Below, piece by piece: positions 9,750 through 18,115 of a DNA stretch of 34,876 nucleotides. The notes under the pieces were generated by a model. It ran no database searches, was not told the origin of the DNA, and saw nothing but the letters and a program-made list of their open reading frames with translations. A program made the translations under genes and the position numbers. The DNA comes from Halioglobus japonicus. GTDB taxonomy: Bacteria > Pseudomonadota > Gammaproteobacteria > Pseudomonadales > Halieaceae. Positions within the stretch are counted from its first letter, which is position 1; the number at the start of each line of letters is the position of its first letter. The DNA is taken from NCBI GenBank assembly GCA_902705825.1, contig CACSIL010000004.1, forward strand, positions 32,108-66,983, in the 5' to 3' direction.

Positions 9750-10742
9750 TTAGCGCAAAAGCGCAGTCTTGTCCCAGCTCACTCTTTTTTGCAGGGTAAG
9801 CATCAATTTGTCCAACATAAAACCGATCAAGCCGATCGCCAGTACGGCGACCATAATCCTGCCCAGTGAAGACGAACTGCCATTCTGAAACTCATCCCAT
9901 ACAAACTTTCCGAGGCCGGGGTTCTGCGCCAGCATCTCTGCGGCAATCAACACCATCCAGCCTGTGGCCAGCGAAAGACGCAGCCCGGTAAAGATCATCG
10001 GGATGGCTGCGGGGATCACAATCTTCCGCACATGCACCATCGGTGACAGCGCCATTACCCTGCTGACATTCACCAGGTCGCGGTCAATATTGGTCACACC
10101 CACTATTGTGTTTATCAGCGTTGGCCACAGGCAGCACAGCGCGACCGTGATAGCCGAATTGAGAAAGGACTTGTCGAACAGTGAATCATCGGAACTGTAG
10201 GTGGCACTCACTACCATTGTCACCAGCGGTAGCCAGGCCAGTGGAGATACAGGCTTCAATACCTGGATGACCGGGTTTAGCGCTTTATAGATACCCGAAC
10301 TCAGGCCACAGACGATACCCAGCGGAATCGCGATCAGATTAGCGATAAGAAAACCGGCCGCAACAGTGAGCAGGCTAGTGATAATCTGATCCGCAAAAGT
10401 AGGTTTGCCGGTATACTGGCGATCTTTGATAACGGCGTTCGGATCTGCAGCGAGTTTCTTGGCATTGCGCTCCCGCAACCGCTCATAAAATGCCGCCGCC
10501 TTCTCTCTCTCGCGTACATGTTCAGCACCCAGGTTCTGCACCTGCTCCCACACCTGCACCGGACCAGGAAACTGACCGAGAGAGGTATCAATGCGCGATG
10601 CGCAGAGATGCCACACCATAAGGAAGGCGAGAATACCCAGCATCGGGAACACTAGTGCCTTGAGCCAGTTGCCGCCTCTCAATGCCTCTACCAGTTGTTC
10701 CAATCTCTCGTGCGGAGTGATTCGCAATGCTTCGTTTCTCAT
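9750..10742 (-). CDS. nrtB: Nitrate ABC transporter, permease
   Basis: A 330-residue inner-membrane permease of the binding-protein-dependent type (NrtB/SsuC/TauC class). A hydrophobic segment near residues 35-50 is followed by a polar loop of about 80 residues, longer than in many relatives. Five or so membrane spans then follow. The ATPase-coupling loop appears around RVMALSPMVHVRKIVIPAAIPMI (first half residues RVMALSPMVHV). The ATG at 10742 is chosen; a TTG at 10763 in the same frame would add seven residues and has a poorer upstream context. AGGACAG lies about 9 bp before the ATG. It is placed between nrtA and nrtD, as usual. Confidence 0.92.
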   Translation of the reverse strand: MRNEALRITPHERLEQLVEALRGGNWLKALVFPMLGILAFLMVWHLCASRIDTSLGQFPGPVQVWEQVQNLGAEHVREREKAAAFYERLRERNAKKLAADPNAVIKDRQYTGKPTFADQIITSLLTVAAGFLIANLIAIPLGIVCGLSSGIYKALNPVIQVLKPVSPLAWLPLVTMVVSATYSSDDSLFDKSFLNSAITVALCCLWPTLINTIVGVTNIDRDLVNVSRVMALSPMVHVRKIVIPAAIPMIFTGLRLSLATGWMVLIAAEMLAQNPGLGKFVWDEFQNGSSSSLGRIMVAVLAIGLIGFMLDKLMLTLQKRVSWDKTALLR

Positions 10743-10776
10743 AGTGTTCTGTCCTGCCTCCAAAGTGGTGATCTAC

Positions 10777-12165
10777 CTACAAGACGTCGCCGCCCTTTAG
10801 GCCAATGGGAAATTGCTCAAGGTACTCATTGGGTTTTGTGCCATCGAACGTGATACCGTCAATAAACTCGCTCTGGGCCGGGCGGAAACCCGATTCTGTG
10901 GCGAAGTCCGGAAAGTCACTGGCCGACATCCGACCTTCCTTGATCAGCGCCTGGGCCGCGCGCTGATAAATGTCTGGAAGATAGACACTTCTGGCCACGT
11001 CGAAATACCAGTCATCTGATTCCGGTTCGGGAATCTGTCCCCAGCGGCGCATCTGTGTCAGATACCACACTGCATCCGAGTAGTACGGGTACGTTGCAAA
11101 ATAGCGGAAGAATACGTTGAAATCGGGAACGTCGCGCTTGTCCCCTTTCTCGTACTCGAAGGTACCCGTCATCGAATTTGCAATGACCTCGTAATCGGCA
11201 CCGACATATTCGGAGCGGGAGAGTATTTCAACGGCCTCAGGCCGATTGGCGTTGTTGTTGTCATCCAGCCACTTGGCTGCGCGCAGCAGTGCCTTGATGA
11301 CGAGCACAGTAGTGTTGGGGTATTTCTCGGTAAACGCCTTGCTCATCCCGAACACTTTCTCCGGATTATTCTTCCAGATTTCGTAATCGGTAATCACAGG
11401 CACGCCAATACCTTTGATAACAGCCTGCTGATTCCATGGCTCACCCACGCAATAGCCATCGATGGTGCCTGCCTCCAAAGTGGCGGGCATCTGGGGGGGT
11501 GGCGTTACCGACAACAGGGCTTCAGCGTCAACCAACCCCGACGTATCGCCTTTCAGGGGTGCGTAGTAGCCGGGATGGATGCCGCCGGCAGCCAACCAGT
11601 AACGCAGTTCATAATTGTGGGTAGACACCGGAAAGACCATGCCCATCTTGAATGGCTTACCCTCGTCGGCGTATTGCTTGATCACCGGCTTGAGGTAGTC
11701 TGCTTTGATCGGATGAACAGGCTTGCCATCTTCCATCGGAAGCAGGGGTTTCATCGCCTCCCAAACTTCATTGGAGACAGTAATTCCGTTGCCGTTGAGA
11801 TCCATCGAAAATGGCGTAACGATGTGCGCCTTGGTGCCGTATCCAATCGTCGCGGCCAGTGGTTGCCCGGCAAGCATATGAGCGCCGTCGAGCTGGCCAT
11901 CGATCACACCGTCGAGCAACACTTTCCAGTTGGCCTGGGCTTCGAGCGTGACGTAAAGACCTTCATCCTCGAAGTAGCCTTTTTCATAGGCGATCGCCAA
12001 TGGCGCCATATCAGTCAGTTTGATAAAGCCAAATTTCAACTCGTCTTTTTCAGGTTCGCCAATGTCATCTGCAGCAATGGCGACGGGCGCTAGCAAACTG
12101 CACAAAAACCACAGTGCCAGCATGCGGAAGCGACGACAGGGAGACGAAGATTGCAGGTAAAACAT
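10777..12165 (-). CDS. nrtA: Nitrate-binding periplasmic protein of ABC transporter
   Basis: A 462-residue NrtA/CmpA-family solute-binding protein. The N-terminus has basic residues, a hydrophobic run ([16 protein letters not shown]) and a plausible signal-peptidase I site after AIA. There is no lipobox, so it should be soluble in the periplasm. Family landmarks are [15 protein letters not shown], the [19 protein letters not shown] stretch and VGEPWN, which contribute to the anion pocket in solved homologues. The ATG at 12165 follows GAGGAG at a spacing of 6 bases; an upstream TTG at 12198 is in frame but lacks an RBS. It is the first gene after a 277-bp regulatory gap and probably starts its own transcript. 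Confidence 0.93.
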   Translation of the reverse strand: MFYLQSSSPCRRFRMLALWFLCSLLAPVAIAADDIGEPEKDELKFGFIKLTDMAPLAIAYEKGYFEDEGLYVTLEAQANWKVLLDGVIDGQLDGAHMLAGQPLAATIGYGTKAHIVTPFSMDLNGNGITVSNEVWEAMKPLLPMEDGKPVHPIKADYLKPVIKQYADEGKPFKMGMVFPVSTHNYELRYWLAAGGIHPGYYAPLKGDTSGLVDAEALLSVTPPPQMPATLEAGTIDGYCVGEPWNQQAVIKGIGVPVITDYEIWKNNPEKVFGMSKAFTEKYPNTTVLVIKALLRAAKWLDDNNNANRPEAVEILSRSEYVGADYEVIANSMTGTFEYEKGDKRDVPDFNVFFRYFATYPYYSDAVWYLTQMRRWGQIPEPESDDWYFDVARSVYLPDIYQRAAQALIKEGRMSASDFPDFATESGFRPAQSEFIDGITFDGTKPNEYLEQFPIGLKGGDVL

Positions 12166-12216
12166 GGGGAACTCCTCGAACAACCGTAAAGTGGACACAA
12201 GCCGTCCCCCTGCGAG

Positions 12217-12255
12217 TGGCTATGCATTAGCCAGAGCGCAAGGACGTCATTGCCC
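12217..12255 (-). promoter_or_regulatory. Candidate ANTAR-target hairpin pair in nrtA leader
   Basis: Two small hairpins lie in tandem in the predicted nrtA leader. The first (12242-12255) is GGGC-AAUGAC-GUCC, a hexaloop with A at loop position 1 and G at position 4. The second (12217-12233) is UGGCU-AAUGCAU-AGCCA, whose loop also begins AAUG but is seven bases, or five if the closing A-U pair forms. The linker is 8 nt. This resembles the two-hexaloop motif bound by ANTAR proteins such as NasT. I see no good U-tract terminator after it, so any mechanism here may not be classical antitermination. Confidence 0.4.
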
Positions 12256-12297
12256 GAGGAGAAAACCAGTGTGTAATGATCTAACTACGAATTACTA

Positions 12298-12313
12298 AAC
12301 AAGACTCATGCCA
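12298..12313 (-). promoter_or_regulatory. Candidate sigma54 (-24/-12) promoter of nrtA operon
   Basis: The minus strand reads TGGCATGAGTCTTGTT. Against the sigma54 consensus TGGCAC-G-N4-TTGCW it matches the -24 TGGCA and the -12 TTG, but has T in place of the C of the -12 GC. The predicted start near 12286 leaves a leader of about 120 nt before nrtA. The NtrC-like dyad upstream supports the call, and the -12 deviation weakens it. Confidence 0.45.
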
Positions 12314-12421
12314 TTCAACTTTTTTACTATTATTTTCAACAACATGAGATAAAAAGGGTTAGCGGGAAAGGTGTACCAGGGCAATGCAGCAGCGCGAAAA
12401 TTGCACCAACAAAGGACAGGG

Positions 12422-12438
12422 TGAACCACCACAGTGCA
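12422..12438 (-). promoter_or_regulatory. NtrC-like enhancer site
   Basis: On the minus strand this reads TGCACTGTGGTGGTTCA. Compared with the NtrC consensus TGCAC-N7-GTGCA type dyad, one position of the second half-site differs (GGTTCA for GGTGCA). Its centre is about 140 bp upstream of the transcription start predicted from the sigma54-like element at 12298-12313, a usual distance for NtrC enhancers. NtrC control would put nitrate uptake under general nitrogen limitation. Confidence 0.5.
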
Positions 12439-12442
12439 ACCA

Positions 12443-13630
12443 CTAACGGGACAATGACATATCCGGACCCAGTTCTATACCCGGCTCGTACTCCCATACG
12501 GTGTCGTGTTGATTACTGGGCTTGTAGTCACCACTGGGACTGGGCAACTGGAGATGGCGGGCAGCCTCTCGATAGAGATCCGTGCGATACGTCTGCTGCA
12601 CCAGGGATTTAACACGCTCCGATGACAGCGTCTTACCGACCAACGCGCCCGTTTGCTGCAACAGCCAGTCGCCGTATGACCGCCACGGAAACCCGGCCTG
12701 ATAGCGACCGAACACATGAAAGTCAGGCACCTCTACCGGGGACTGGCCTTTGGCATAGACGAAACGACCCGTTAGTGACGGTGCCAGGAACTCCTGCGGT
12801 GTGTCGAGGTACTCAGGCATTGCCAGTATTGCAGCTGCCTCATTGCGGTTTTTCTGATCGGCCAACCAGGCGCAAGACTCCATTAATGCCAGGCGCAGGC
12901 GCAGGTGCGCAGTCGGGTAGCTCTGGTGCCAGCTCGCAAGTACGCCCAATACTTTTTCAATGCCATTGTTCCAGATCTGGTAACCACTGGCTTGCACCGC
13001 GCCCACACCATACTGCACCGCCATACTGTTGTATGGCTCCCCGACACAAAAGCCGTCAATGCTGCCGCGCGTGAGACTATCGACCATCTGTTCCGGGGGC
13101 AAAACAATTATCCGTACGTCCCGTTGAGGATCTATACCGCCGGCCAGCAGCCACATTTGCAGCAGGAAGGTGTGGCAGGAAAACGAATGCGCGGTAGCGA
13201 GTGTCAGTTGTTCAGCCCCACTACGCCCCCGCAACCAGGTGCCCAGCGCTTCAGCGGTGCTGCGCGCAGACAGTTCTGCATTCCCGCCAAACTCCCCTAT
13301 GGCGGCCGAAAGCGATGGACTCAAAGTGATCGCATTACCGTTAAGACTGAGGGCTAAACCCGTAATGACATCCGCGCGCAATCCACCAACACCCAAGGTA
13401 GTCGCCAACGGTAATGGAGCCAGCATCTGTGCTGCATCAAGCGCACCCGTCACGAGTTTATCCCGCAGATTGGCCCACGACACCTCGCGCTGTAACGCCA
13501 CGTCCAGATCATACTTCGCGTACAGGCCCAGTTCTCGCGCCATGATAACTGGCGCGCTGTCCGTCAATCGCAAATAACCCAGATGAAGGCTGTCTTTTTC
13601 TGCGGGCGGCAAACGTGGTGCATCATTCAT
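12443..13630 (-). CDS. nasS: Cytoplasmic nitrate sensor of the NasS-NasT system
   Basis: A 395-residue NrtA/CmpA-like protein without a signal peptide. It starts with LHLGYLRLTDSAPVIMAREL near residue 20, where NrtA has its export signal before the equivalent motif. It keeps the ligand-pocket landmarks SWANLRDKL and FCVGEPYNS. In Azotobacter and Paracoccus, NasS binds and inhibits NasT until nitrate or nitrite is bound. The absence of export and its place directly after nasT fit that role. The ATG at 13630 overlaps the nasT stop (ATGAATGA), indicating translational coupling; a GTG at 13642 is an alternative. It could be misread as a second transporter subunit. Confidence 0.88.
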   Translation of the reverse strand: MNDAPRLPPAEKDSLHLGYLRLTDSAPVIMARELGLYAKYDLDVALQREVSWANLRDKLVTGALDAAQMLAPLPLATTLGVGGLRADVITGLALSLNGNAITLSPSLSAAIGEFGGNAELSARSTAEALGTWLRGRSGAEQLTLATAHSFSCHTFLLQMWLLAGGIDPQRDVRIIVLPPEQMVDSLTRGSIDGFCVGEPYNSMAVQYGVGAVQASGYQIWNNGIEKVLGVLASWHQSYPTAHLRLRLALMESCAWLADQKNRNEAAAILAMPEYLDTPQEFLAPSLTGRFVYAKGQSPVEVPDFHVFGRYQAGFPWRSYGDWLLQQTGALVGKTLSSERVKSLVQQTYRTDLYREAARHLQLPSPSGDYKPSNQHDTVWEYEPGIELGPDMSLSR

Positions 13631-14246
13631 TGTCGGTTCCACTTCGGCTGGATTTTTCCAGTATGGCTATCACGTCTCTGGCGGTCTCTCCGAGCGTCTT
13701 GTGCTTATCCATCGCAAGTTTGCGAAGGGTGCTGAAGGCAGCCTCCTCCGTCACATTGTGCAGCGCCACCAATAAACCTTTGGCTTTCTCTACCGCTTTA
13801 CGCTCAGAGAGTTGGCGTCGGGTGAGATCGAGTTCCTGCTTGATGGAGTTGAACGCTGAGAACTGCGCTATCGCCACATCGATGGCCGCCCTGACGCGTG
13901 TCGGACTGATGTCTTCAGCTTGATATGCGGTGACTCCGGCACCGATGGCATCAGCAATAAAACCCTGGTCACCGGACTCAGAGAACATCACCACGGGCCG
14001 CGCATTATGTGATGACGCAATCGCCAGACTCTCCAGTACATCACGGTCAGGCGAATCCAGTGCGATAATGACAACATCTGGTTCCTGTTCAGCCATCTGA
14101 TACAACAGGCCGGAACCTGTGGGGATCACTGAAAGCACGGTGAAGCCGGCCTGCGTCAGGTTAATTTCAACCGCAGAGGCGCGCTCGCGATCGTCATCGA
14201 TCAGTATCAAACGTAGGGCTTGGGGATGCTTGTTGACTGTAATCAC
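13623..14246 (-). CDS. nasT: ANTAR-domain transcription antiterminator NasT
   Basis: A roughly 207-residue response-regulator-like protein. The N-terminal receiver-like domain has the acidic cluster IDDDRER, then ALDSPDRDVLES, where the phosphoacceptor-like Asp of NasT proteins lies. The C-terminal ANTAR domain is recognisable from LSERKAVEKAKGLLV onward, with three short helices ending in ARDVIAIL. ANTAR proteins bind paired hexaloop hairpins in leader RNA and prevent terminator formation. The start is uncertain: the reading frame begins TTG (14249) then GTG (14246), with CGGAAC upstream. No ATG is available at the domain start. It lies 56 bp after the porin gene and overlaps nasS, so it seems to be transcribed through the porin leader. 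Confidence 0.9.
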   Translation of the reverse strand: MITVNKHPQALRLILIDDDRERASAVEINLTQAGFTVLSVIPTGSGLLYQMAEQEPDVVIIALDSPDRDVLESLAIASSHNARPVVMFSESGDQGFIADAIGAGVTAYQAEDISPTRVRAAIDVAIAQFSAFNSIKQELDLTRRQLSERKAVEKAKGLLVALHNVTEEAAFSTLRKLAMDKHKTLGETARDVIAILEKSSRSGTDNE

Positions 14247-14304
14247 CAATTTACCAGTTCCGTATCGACTGGCACTCTCGATCGGGGGCTATCATTGAAA
14301 CTCG

Positions 14305-15546
14305 CTAGATTTTGAATTGTACCGTCAACCAGACCTTCTGCGTATCCTCATAGGGCGCGGAGTTATCGGCGCTGAAATTGGCATACTTCAGCTGCAAGTT
14401 CCATGCCTTGCTGACTGGCCAGGTTGCTGCCAGATCCAGCTCTGAACCATAATCCTGACTACCCTGCTCTGCCTGGAAATCGTGCCAGGTGGCGGCAAGC
14501 TTTACAGGTCCCAGTTTGCCCGCAACTCCTATGTACAGATCCTCAATACCATCTGCCGGAGTAACGAGAAACTTGTCGGCCCAGCCTTGAAACTTGTGCA
14601 AGGTAGCCAGCGGTGTTTTGAAACCGACGTCATTGTCGGAACCCAATACCTCATATCCCAGTGTCGCTGTGACATTCGAGAATGTGGCAGCACCTTCTAC
14701 CGAATAGTAGTCGGCCTCGTAATCGAGATAGCTGTCACCTGCATCAGTTTGGTAGGCATAGGATGCGTTCAGCGCAAAAGCCCCGAACACGCCACTGTAG
14801 CGGACGCCATAACTGTCCGTTGAATTATTCACTGAATTATTGGGCGACCATCCAGTGCGATCATCAATATCCAACAGATAGGCAAACCCGACGATGGAAT
14901 GATTCTCCAGAAACTTGTATTCCATGTGTACAAAATGATTATCGCCACGCCATTCTGCGGGTTGCGCGTTGCTGTTATGTGGACCAAAAATGCGATTAAC
15001 CCTGTAAACATAGGCATATTCCAACGACAGACCGGAACCCACACGCCACTGCGAATGCAGCCCGTCAAACGTCTGATCGTTCTGGCGCCAGCCGACATCA
15101 CCCACAAAACGCTGGTTATCCAGTACGATCCGTTGCCGGCCAAACGTCCCGGACACATTGCTGTGACTGTATTTGAGCCAGGCCTGATTCACCTGGGTTC
15201 CTTTCGGGTCGGGAACGACAGGGTACTGCGTTTTTCCATTCTCGGTAGAGTTGAAATCATCCGGCCCTATATACGCGACATTGGCAAACTGCGTGAGGAA
15301 TGAAAAGCCTGCATACTGTGCAGATCCGAACGTCAGCAAGGAGCGCAGAGTAGATGCTTTAGCCTCATCGTCAATGCCATTTTCATCCACATATTCGTAG
15401 CGATATCGAAAATCGACGCCCACCTTGCCCTTGCTAAACATCTCCTTGAATCCCTCCGCTGGGGCGTTCTCTGCCAACGAGGACACCGGTGCAAGGCAGA
15501 GACCGAGACCAGCCATAATTGAACAATGCTTGATACTGAGTTGCAT
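14305..15546 (-). CDS. Outer-membrane porin, alginate-export-like family
   Basis: A 413-residue predicted beta-barrel with a signal peptide (cleavage after about residue 25, SSLA-ENA). The sequence alternates polar and hydrophobic residues throughout, with many aromatic residues and the features of Alginate_exp-type porins: KVGVDFRYRYEYVDENG near the N-terminus and FGRQRIVLDNQRFVGDVGWRQN in the middle. The last residues (VWLTVQFKI) resemble a closing beta strand. It is the first gene of the nitrate cluster, so a role as nitrate/nitrite entry channel is likely by context only. GGGAG stands 7 bp upstream of the ATG. Expression should depend on the terminator in its leader. Confidence 0.82.
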   Translation of the reverse strand: MQLSIKHCSIMAGLGLCLAPVSSLAENAPAEGFKEMFSKGKVGVDFRYRYEYVDENGIDDEAKASTLRSLLTFGSAQYAGFSFLTQFANVAYIGPDDFNSTENGKTQYPVVPDPKGTQVNQAWLKYSHSNVSGTFGRQRIVLDNQRFVGDVGWRQNDQTFDGLHSQWRVGSGLSLEYAYVYRVNRIFGPHNSNAQPAEWRGDNHFVHMEYKFLENHSIVGFAYLLDIDDRTGWSPNNSVNNSTDSYGVRYSGVFGAFALNASYAYQTDAGDSYLDYEADYYSVEGAATFSNVTATLGYEVLGSDNDVGFKTPLATLHKFQGWADKFLVTPADGIEDLYIGVAGKLGPVKLAATWHDFQAEQGSQDYGSELDLAATWPVSKAWNLQLKYANFSADNSAPYEDTQKVWLTVQFKI

Positions 15547-15566
15547 AATTTACTCCCGTAGAAACG

Positions 15567-15610
15567 AAAAAAGCCCGCACAGCTCTATCTTTTGGAGAGA
15601 GCTGGCGGGC
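15567..15610 (-). terminator. Intrinsic terminator upstream of porin gene (attenuator)
   Basis: On the minus strand GCCCGC-CAGCTCT pairs with AGAGCTG-T-GCGGGC with a loop of about 11 nt and is followed by six U. The strong stem lies 21 bp before the porin ATG and after no gene on this strand except pnp, whose own terminator is 250 bp upstream. It is therefore a leader attenuator rather than an end-of-gene terminator. Confidence 0.88.
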
Positions 15611-15644
15611 TTCGTTGCCGTAAAATTTGTAGGACCAACTTGTC
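15608..15644 (-). promoter_or_regulatory. Candidate ANTAR-target hairpins in porin leader
   Basis: The upstream hairpin (15633-15644) is GAC-AAGUUG-GUC: a hexaloop with A1, but U rather than G at position 4. After a 13-nt linker the second hairpin (15608-15619) is GGC-AACGAA-GCC, a hexaloop with A1 and G4. Its 3' GCC is also the first three bases of the terminator's 5' arm, so the two structures exclude each other. This is the geometry described for ANTAR antitermination. Stems of only 3 bp make the call tentative. Confidence 0.5.
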
Positions 15645-15863
15645 AAAGCAACTATCGGACCAACTGCAGCTTAGCGTTGCTATATAAGGGTTTGCACGAG
15701 ATGTACGTAGGTTAAAGGAATGACTCAAGGGTTAAAAATGATTGAAACCGGTGCACGTGCGCACCGAATTGGTGACACTATCAGGCAAAGAAGCACCCTG
15801 GATAAACAGATAAAGCCGGTTAATCACTATCGCGACGATGCGACCTGATGCTTTGCACAGAAC

Positions 15864-15896
15864 AAAAAAAGGGATGCGCCATGAGGCACATCCCTT
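15864..15896 (-). terminator. Intrinsic terminator of pnp operon
   Basis: Reading on the minus strand, AAGGGATGTGCC pairs with GGCGCATCCCTT around a 4-nt loop, followed by a run of seven T. It lies about 30 bp after the pnp stop and ends the rimP-to-pnp transcription unit. Confidence 0.9.
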
Positions 15897-15924
15897 CTAT
15901 CTGCAGTTTGCAGAGAACTGAACG

Positions 15925-18051
15925 TTACTCTACAGCTTCCGGCGCAGCGCTGTCGTCTGTGGTGGCCTCGTCTTCCAGCAACTCTTTGATAGAGAGCTTG
16001 ATACGACCACGCTGATCCACATCCAGCACTTTCACACGAACCACTTCGCCTTCCTTGAGGTGATCGGAGACATTCTCAACGCGCTCGTTGGCAATCTGGG
16101 AGATATGCACCAACCCGTCTTTGCCGGGAAGAATATTGATGAATGCACCAAAGTCCACAATACGTGCAACAGTGCCTTCATAAACGGCACCCACTTCTGC
16201 TTCAGCGGTGATTTCCTCTACCATGGCGACAGCCGCATCACGCGACGCCTGATCCTGGCCGAAGATACGCACGGTTCCATCATCGTCGATATCGACAGTC
16301 GCGCCAGACTGCTCAGTAATGGAGCGAATGGTCGCACCACCTTTGCCGATGATGTCGCGGATTTTGTCGGAATCGACTTTCAGCGTCATCATGCTGGGCG
16401 CATTTTCAGAGGTAACAGTTCGCGCTGTAGACAACACGCTGTTCATCTGACCCAGTATGTGCAGCCGGGCAACCTGCGCCTGTTCCAGCGCAACTTCCAT
16501 GATCTGCTCATTGATGCCTTCAATCTTGATGTCCATCTGCAGTGCAGTTACACCATCGGAGGTACCCGCTACTTTGAAGTCCATATCACCGAGGTGATCT
16601 TCATCACCGAGGATATCGGTCAGTACAGCAAACTGGTTGCCTTCTTTTACCAATCCCATCGCGATACCAGCTACTGGTGCTTTCAGTGGTACGCCGGCGG
16701 CCATCATTGCCAGTGAACCCGCACACACAGAGGCCATAGAGCTTGAACCATTGGACTCAGTGATTTCGGACACGACACGAATCGTGTAGGGAAACTCTTC
16801 AGTGGTAGGCAGCACAGCGGCAAGACCACGGCGCGCCAAACGGCCATGACCCACTTCGCGACGGTTGGTAAAACCAACACGACCGGCCTCACCCACTGAG
16901 TAGGGAGGGAAGTTGTAGTGCAGCATGAATGGATCACGACGCTCGCCTTCCAGCGCATCAATGATTTGTGCATCACGCGTAGAACCCAGTGTTACGGCAC
17001 CAATCGCCTGCGTTTCACCGCGGGTGAACAGCGCACTGCCGTGAACCTTGGCCAGTATATCCACCTCACAGGCGATGGGACGCACTGTGCGATTGTCGCG
17101 GCCGTCGATGCGGGCTTCACCAGACAGGATGCGCTTGCGCACCAGATTCTTTTCAATTGACTTGAATACGTCTTTTACTTCATCAGCTGAGGGACCACCT
17201 TCAACAGCCAGTTCGGCAACGACAGCATCCCGAATAGCGCCAACACGCTCGTAACGAGCAGCCTTCTCAGTAATGCGGTAGGCTTCGCCAAGATCTGCCT
17301 TCACCTTTCCGTCAACCGCAGCAAGCAGTTCATCATTAACCGCAGCAGCGCTCCACTCCCAGCGGGGCTTTCCTGCTTCAGCAACCAGTTCATTGATAGC
17401 CTGGATTACTACCTGCATTTCCTGGTGAGCGTAAAGCACAGCGCCCAGCATCTGGTCTTCGGTCAATTCCTTGGCCTCGGACTCCACCATCAATACTGCG
17501 TCCTTGGTACCGGCAACGACCATGTTCAGCTTGCTGTCTGCCAACTGCTCATAGGTAGGGTTGAGGAAATAGCCCTGCGCTTCGTTGAAGCCGACACGCG
17601 CGCCACCAATAGGACCATTGAACGGACAGCCAGAAATTGCCAGTGCAGCAGAGGTACCGATCATCGCAACGATATCCGGATCGATATGCTTGTCTGCAGA
17701 TACGACAGTACAGATAACCTGTACTTCATTCATAAAACCTTTTGGAAACAGGGGGCGAATCGGCCGATCAATCAGGCGGGATGTCAGTGTTTCTTTTTCG
17801 CTGGGACGCGCTTCGCGCTTGAAGAAGCCGCCGGGTATTTTACCAACAGCGTATGTTTTCTCGGTGTAGTGAACTGCCAGCGGGAAAAAGTCCCGGCCTG
17901 GACGCTCTGTTTTCTCTGCCACAACAGTACACAGCACTGAAGTGTTCTCGACGGTCACCAGGACCGCTCCACTTGCCTGACGGGCTATACGCCCGGTTTC
18001 CAGGCTGACGGTCTGGCCGCCGTACTGGAATGTTTTAGTTACTGGATTCAC
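15925..18051 (-). CDS. pnp: Polynucleotide phosphorylase
   Basis: Phosphorolytic 3'-5' exoribonuclease of 708 residues, a trimeric degradosome component. Two RNase PH domains flank an all-alpha linker, followed by a KH domain ([18 protein letters not shown]) and an S1 domain ([20 protein letters not shown]). The first PH half has [14 protein letters not shown] and the second has [14 protein letters not shown], both standard for the family. The start is GTG at 18051 with GGAG upstream (ATGGAGAAATAAT). An in-frame ATG at 18093 would add 14 residues that do not belong to PNPase and would begin inside the intergenic hairpin. The C-terminus is acidic. Confidence 0.96.
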   Translation of the reverse strand: MNPVTKTFQYGGQTVSLETGRIARQASGAVLVTVENTSVLCTVVAEKTERPGRDFFPLAVHYTEKTYAVGKIPGGFFKREARPSEKETLTSRLIDRPIRPLFPKGFMNEVQVICTVVSADKHIDPDIVAMIGTSAALAISGCPFNGPIGGARVGFNEAQGYFLNPTYEQLADSKLNMVVAGTKDAVLMVESEAKELTEDQMLGAVLYAHQEMQVVIQAINELVAEAGKPRWEWSAAAVNDELLAAVDGKVKADLGEAYRITEKAARYERVGAIRDAVVAELAVEGGPSADEVKDVFKSIEKNLVRKRILSGEARIDGRDNRTVRPIACEVDILAKVHGSALFTRGETQAIGAVTLGSTRDAQIIDALEGERRDPFMLHYNFPPYSVGEAGRVGFTNRREVGHGRLARRGLAAVLPTTEEFPYTIRVVSEITESNGSSSMASVCAGSLAMMAAGVPLKAPVAGIAMGLVKEGNQFAVLTDILGDEDHLGDMDFKVAGTSDGVTALQMDIKIEGINEQIMEVALEQAQVARLHILGQMNSVLSTARTVTSENAPSMMTLKVDSDKIRDIIGKGGATIRSITEQSGATVDIDDDGTVRIFGQDQASRDAAVAMVEEITAEAEVGAVYEGTVARIVDFGAFINILPGKDGLVHISQIANERVENVSDHLKEGEVVRVKVLDVDQRGRIKLSIKELLEDEATTDDSAAPEAVE

Positions 18052-18078
18052 ATTATTTCTCCATTTCTCAATATGACA

Positions 18079-18104
18079 CCGGGGCGTTCCCATGAACGCC
18101 CCGG
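18079..18104 (-). other. rpsO-pnp intergenic hairpin
   Basis: A GC-rich stem (CCGGGGCGTTC with GAACGCCCCGG and a 4-nt loop) sits between rpsO and pnp. No U-tract follows on the minus strand, so it is unlikely to terminate. In E. coli a hairpin in the same place is cut by RNase III and mediates PNPase autoregulation; a similar role is inferred here. Confidence 0.65.
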
Positions 18105-18115
18105 AAGGATGTAGC

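Larger units (their letters stand above)
12166..12442 (-). promoter_or_regulatory. nasS-nrtA regulatory gap (overview)
   Basis: This 277-bp gap has no credible gene. Reading on the minus strand it holds an NtrC-like dyad near the nasS stop, an AT-rich stretch, a sigma54-like -24/-12 element, then a leader of about 120 nt with two hairpins before the nrtA RBS. The individual elements are listed separately. The arrangement suggests that nrtABD-nirBD-nasA can be transcribed independently of the porin-nasTS segment. Confidence 0.6.
15547..15863 (-). promoter_or_regulatory. Porin-nasTS leader and promoter region
   Basis: This gap has no supported gene. On the minus strand it contains a weak sigma54-like GG-N10-GC element with TTGC (15784-15799), a dyad CGGTGC-N6-GCACCG (15749-15766), a direct repeat of AGTTGGTCC (15632-15640 and 15657-15665), inverted GCAAC/GTTGC repeats that could form alternative stems, and then the hexaloop and terminator listed separately. 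I cannot fix the promoter; a TATATA at 15681-15686 is another possible -10. Confidence 0.5.

Noticed and set aside
12393..12408. Second sigma54-like sequence (TGGTGCAATTTTCGCG on the minus strand)
   Set aside because: It has GG-N10-GC but poor flanking match, and is only 14 bp from the NtrC-like dyad, too close for enhancer action. The element at 12298-12313 fits better.
12443..13642. NasS as a second periplasmic nitrate-binding protein
   Set aside because: No signal peptide is present and it overlaps nasT, so the sensor role is preferred.
16060..16716. 218-codon plus-strand open frame opposite pnp
   Set aside because: It lies wholly antisense to a conserved enzyme, has no RBS and reads as a shadow of pnp codon use.
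18052..18093. Upstream ATG extension of pnp
   Set aside because: Adds 14 residues absent from PNPases and starts in the rpsO-pnp hairpin; GTG at 18051 has the RBS.
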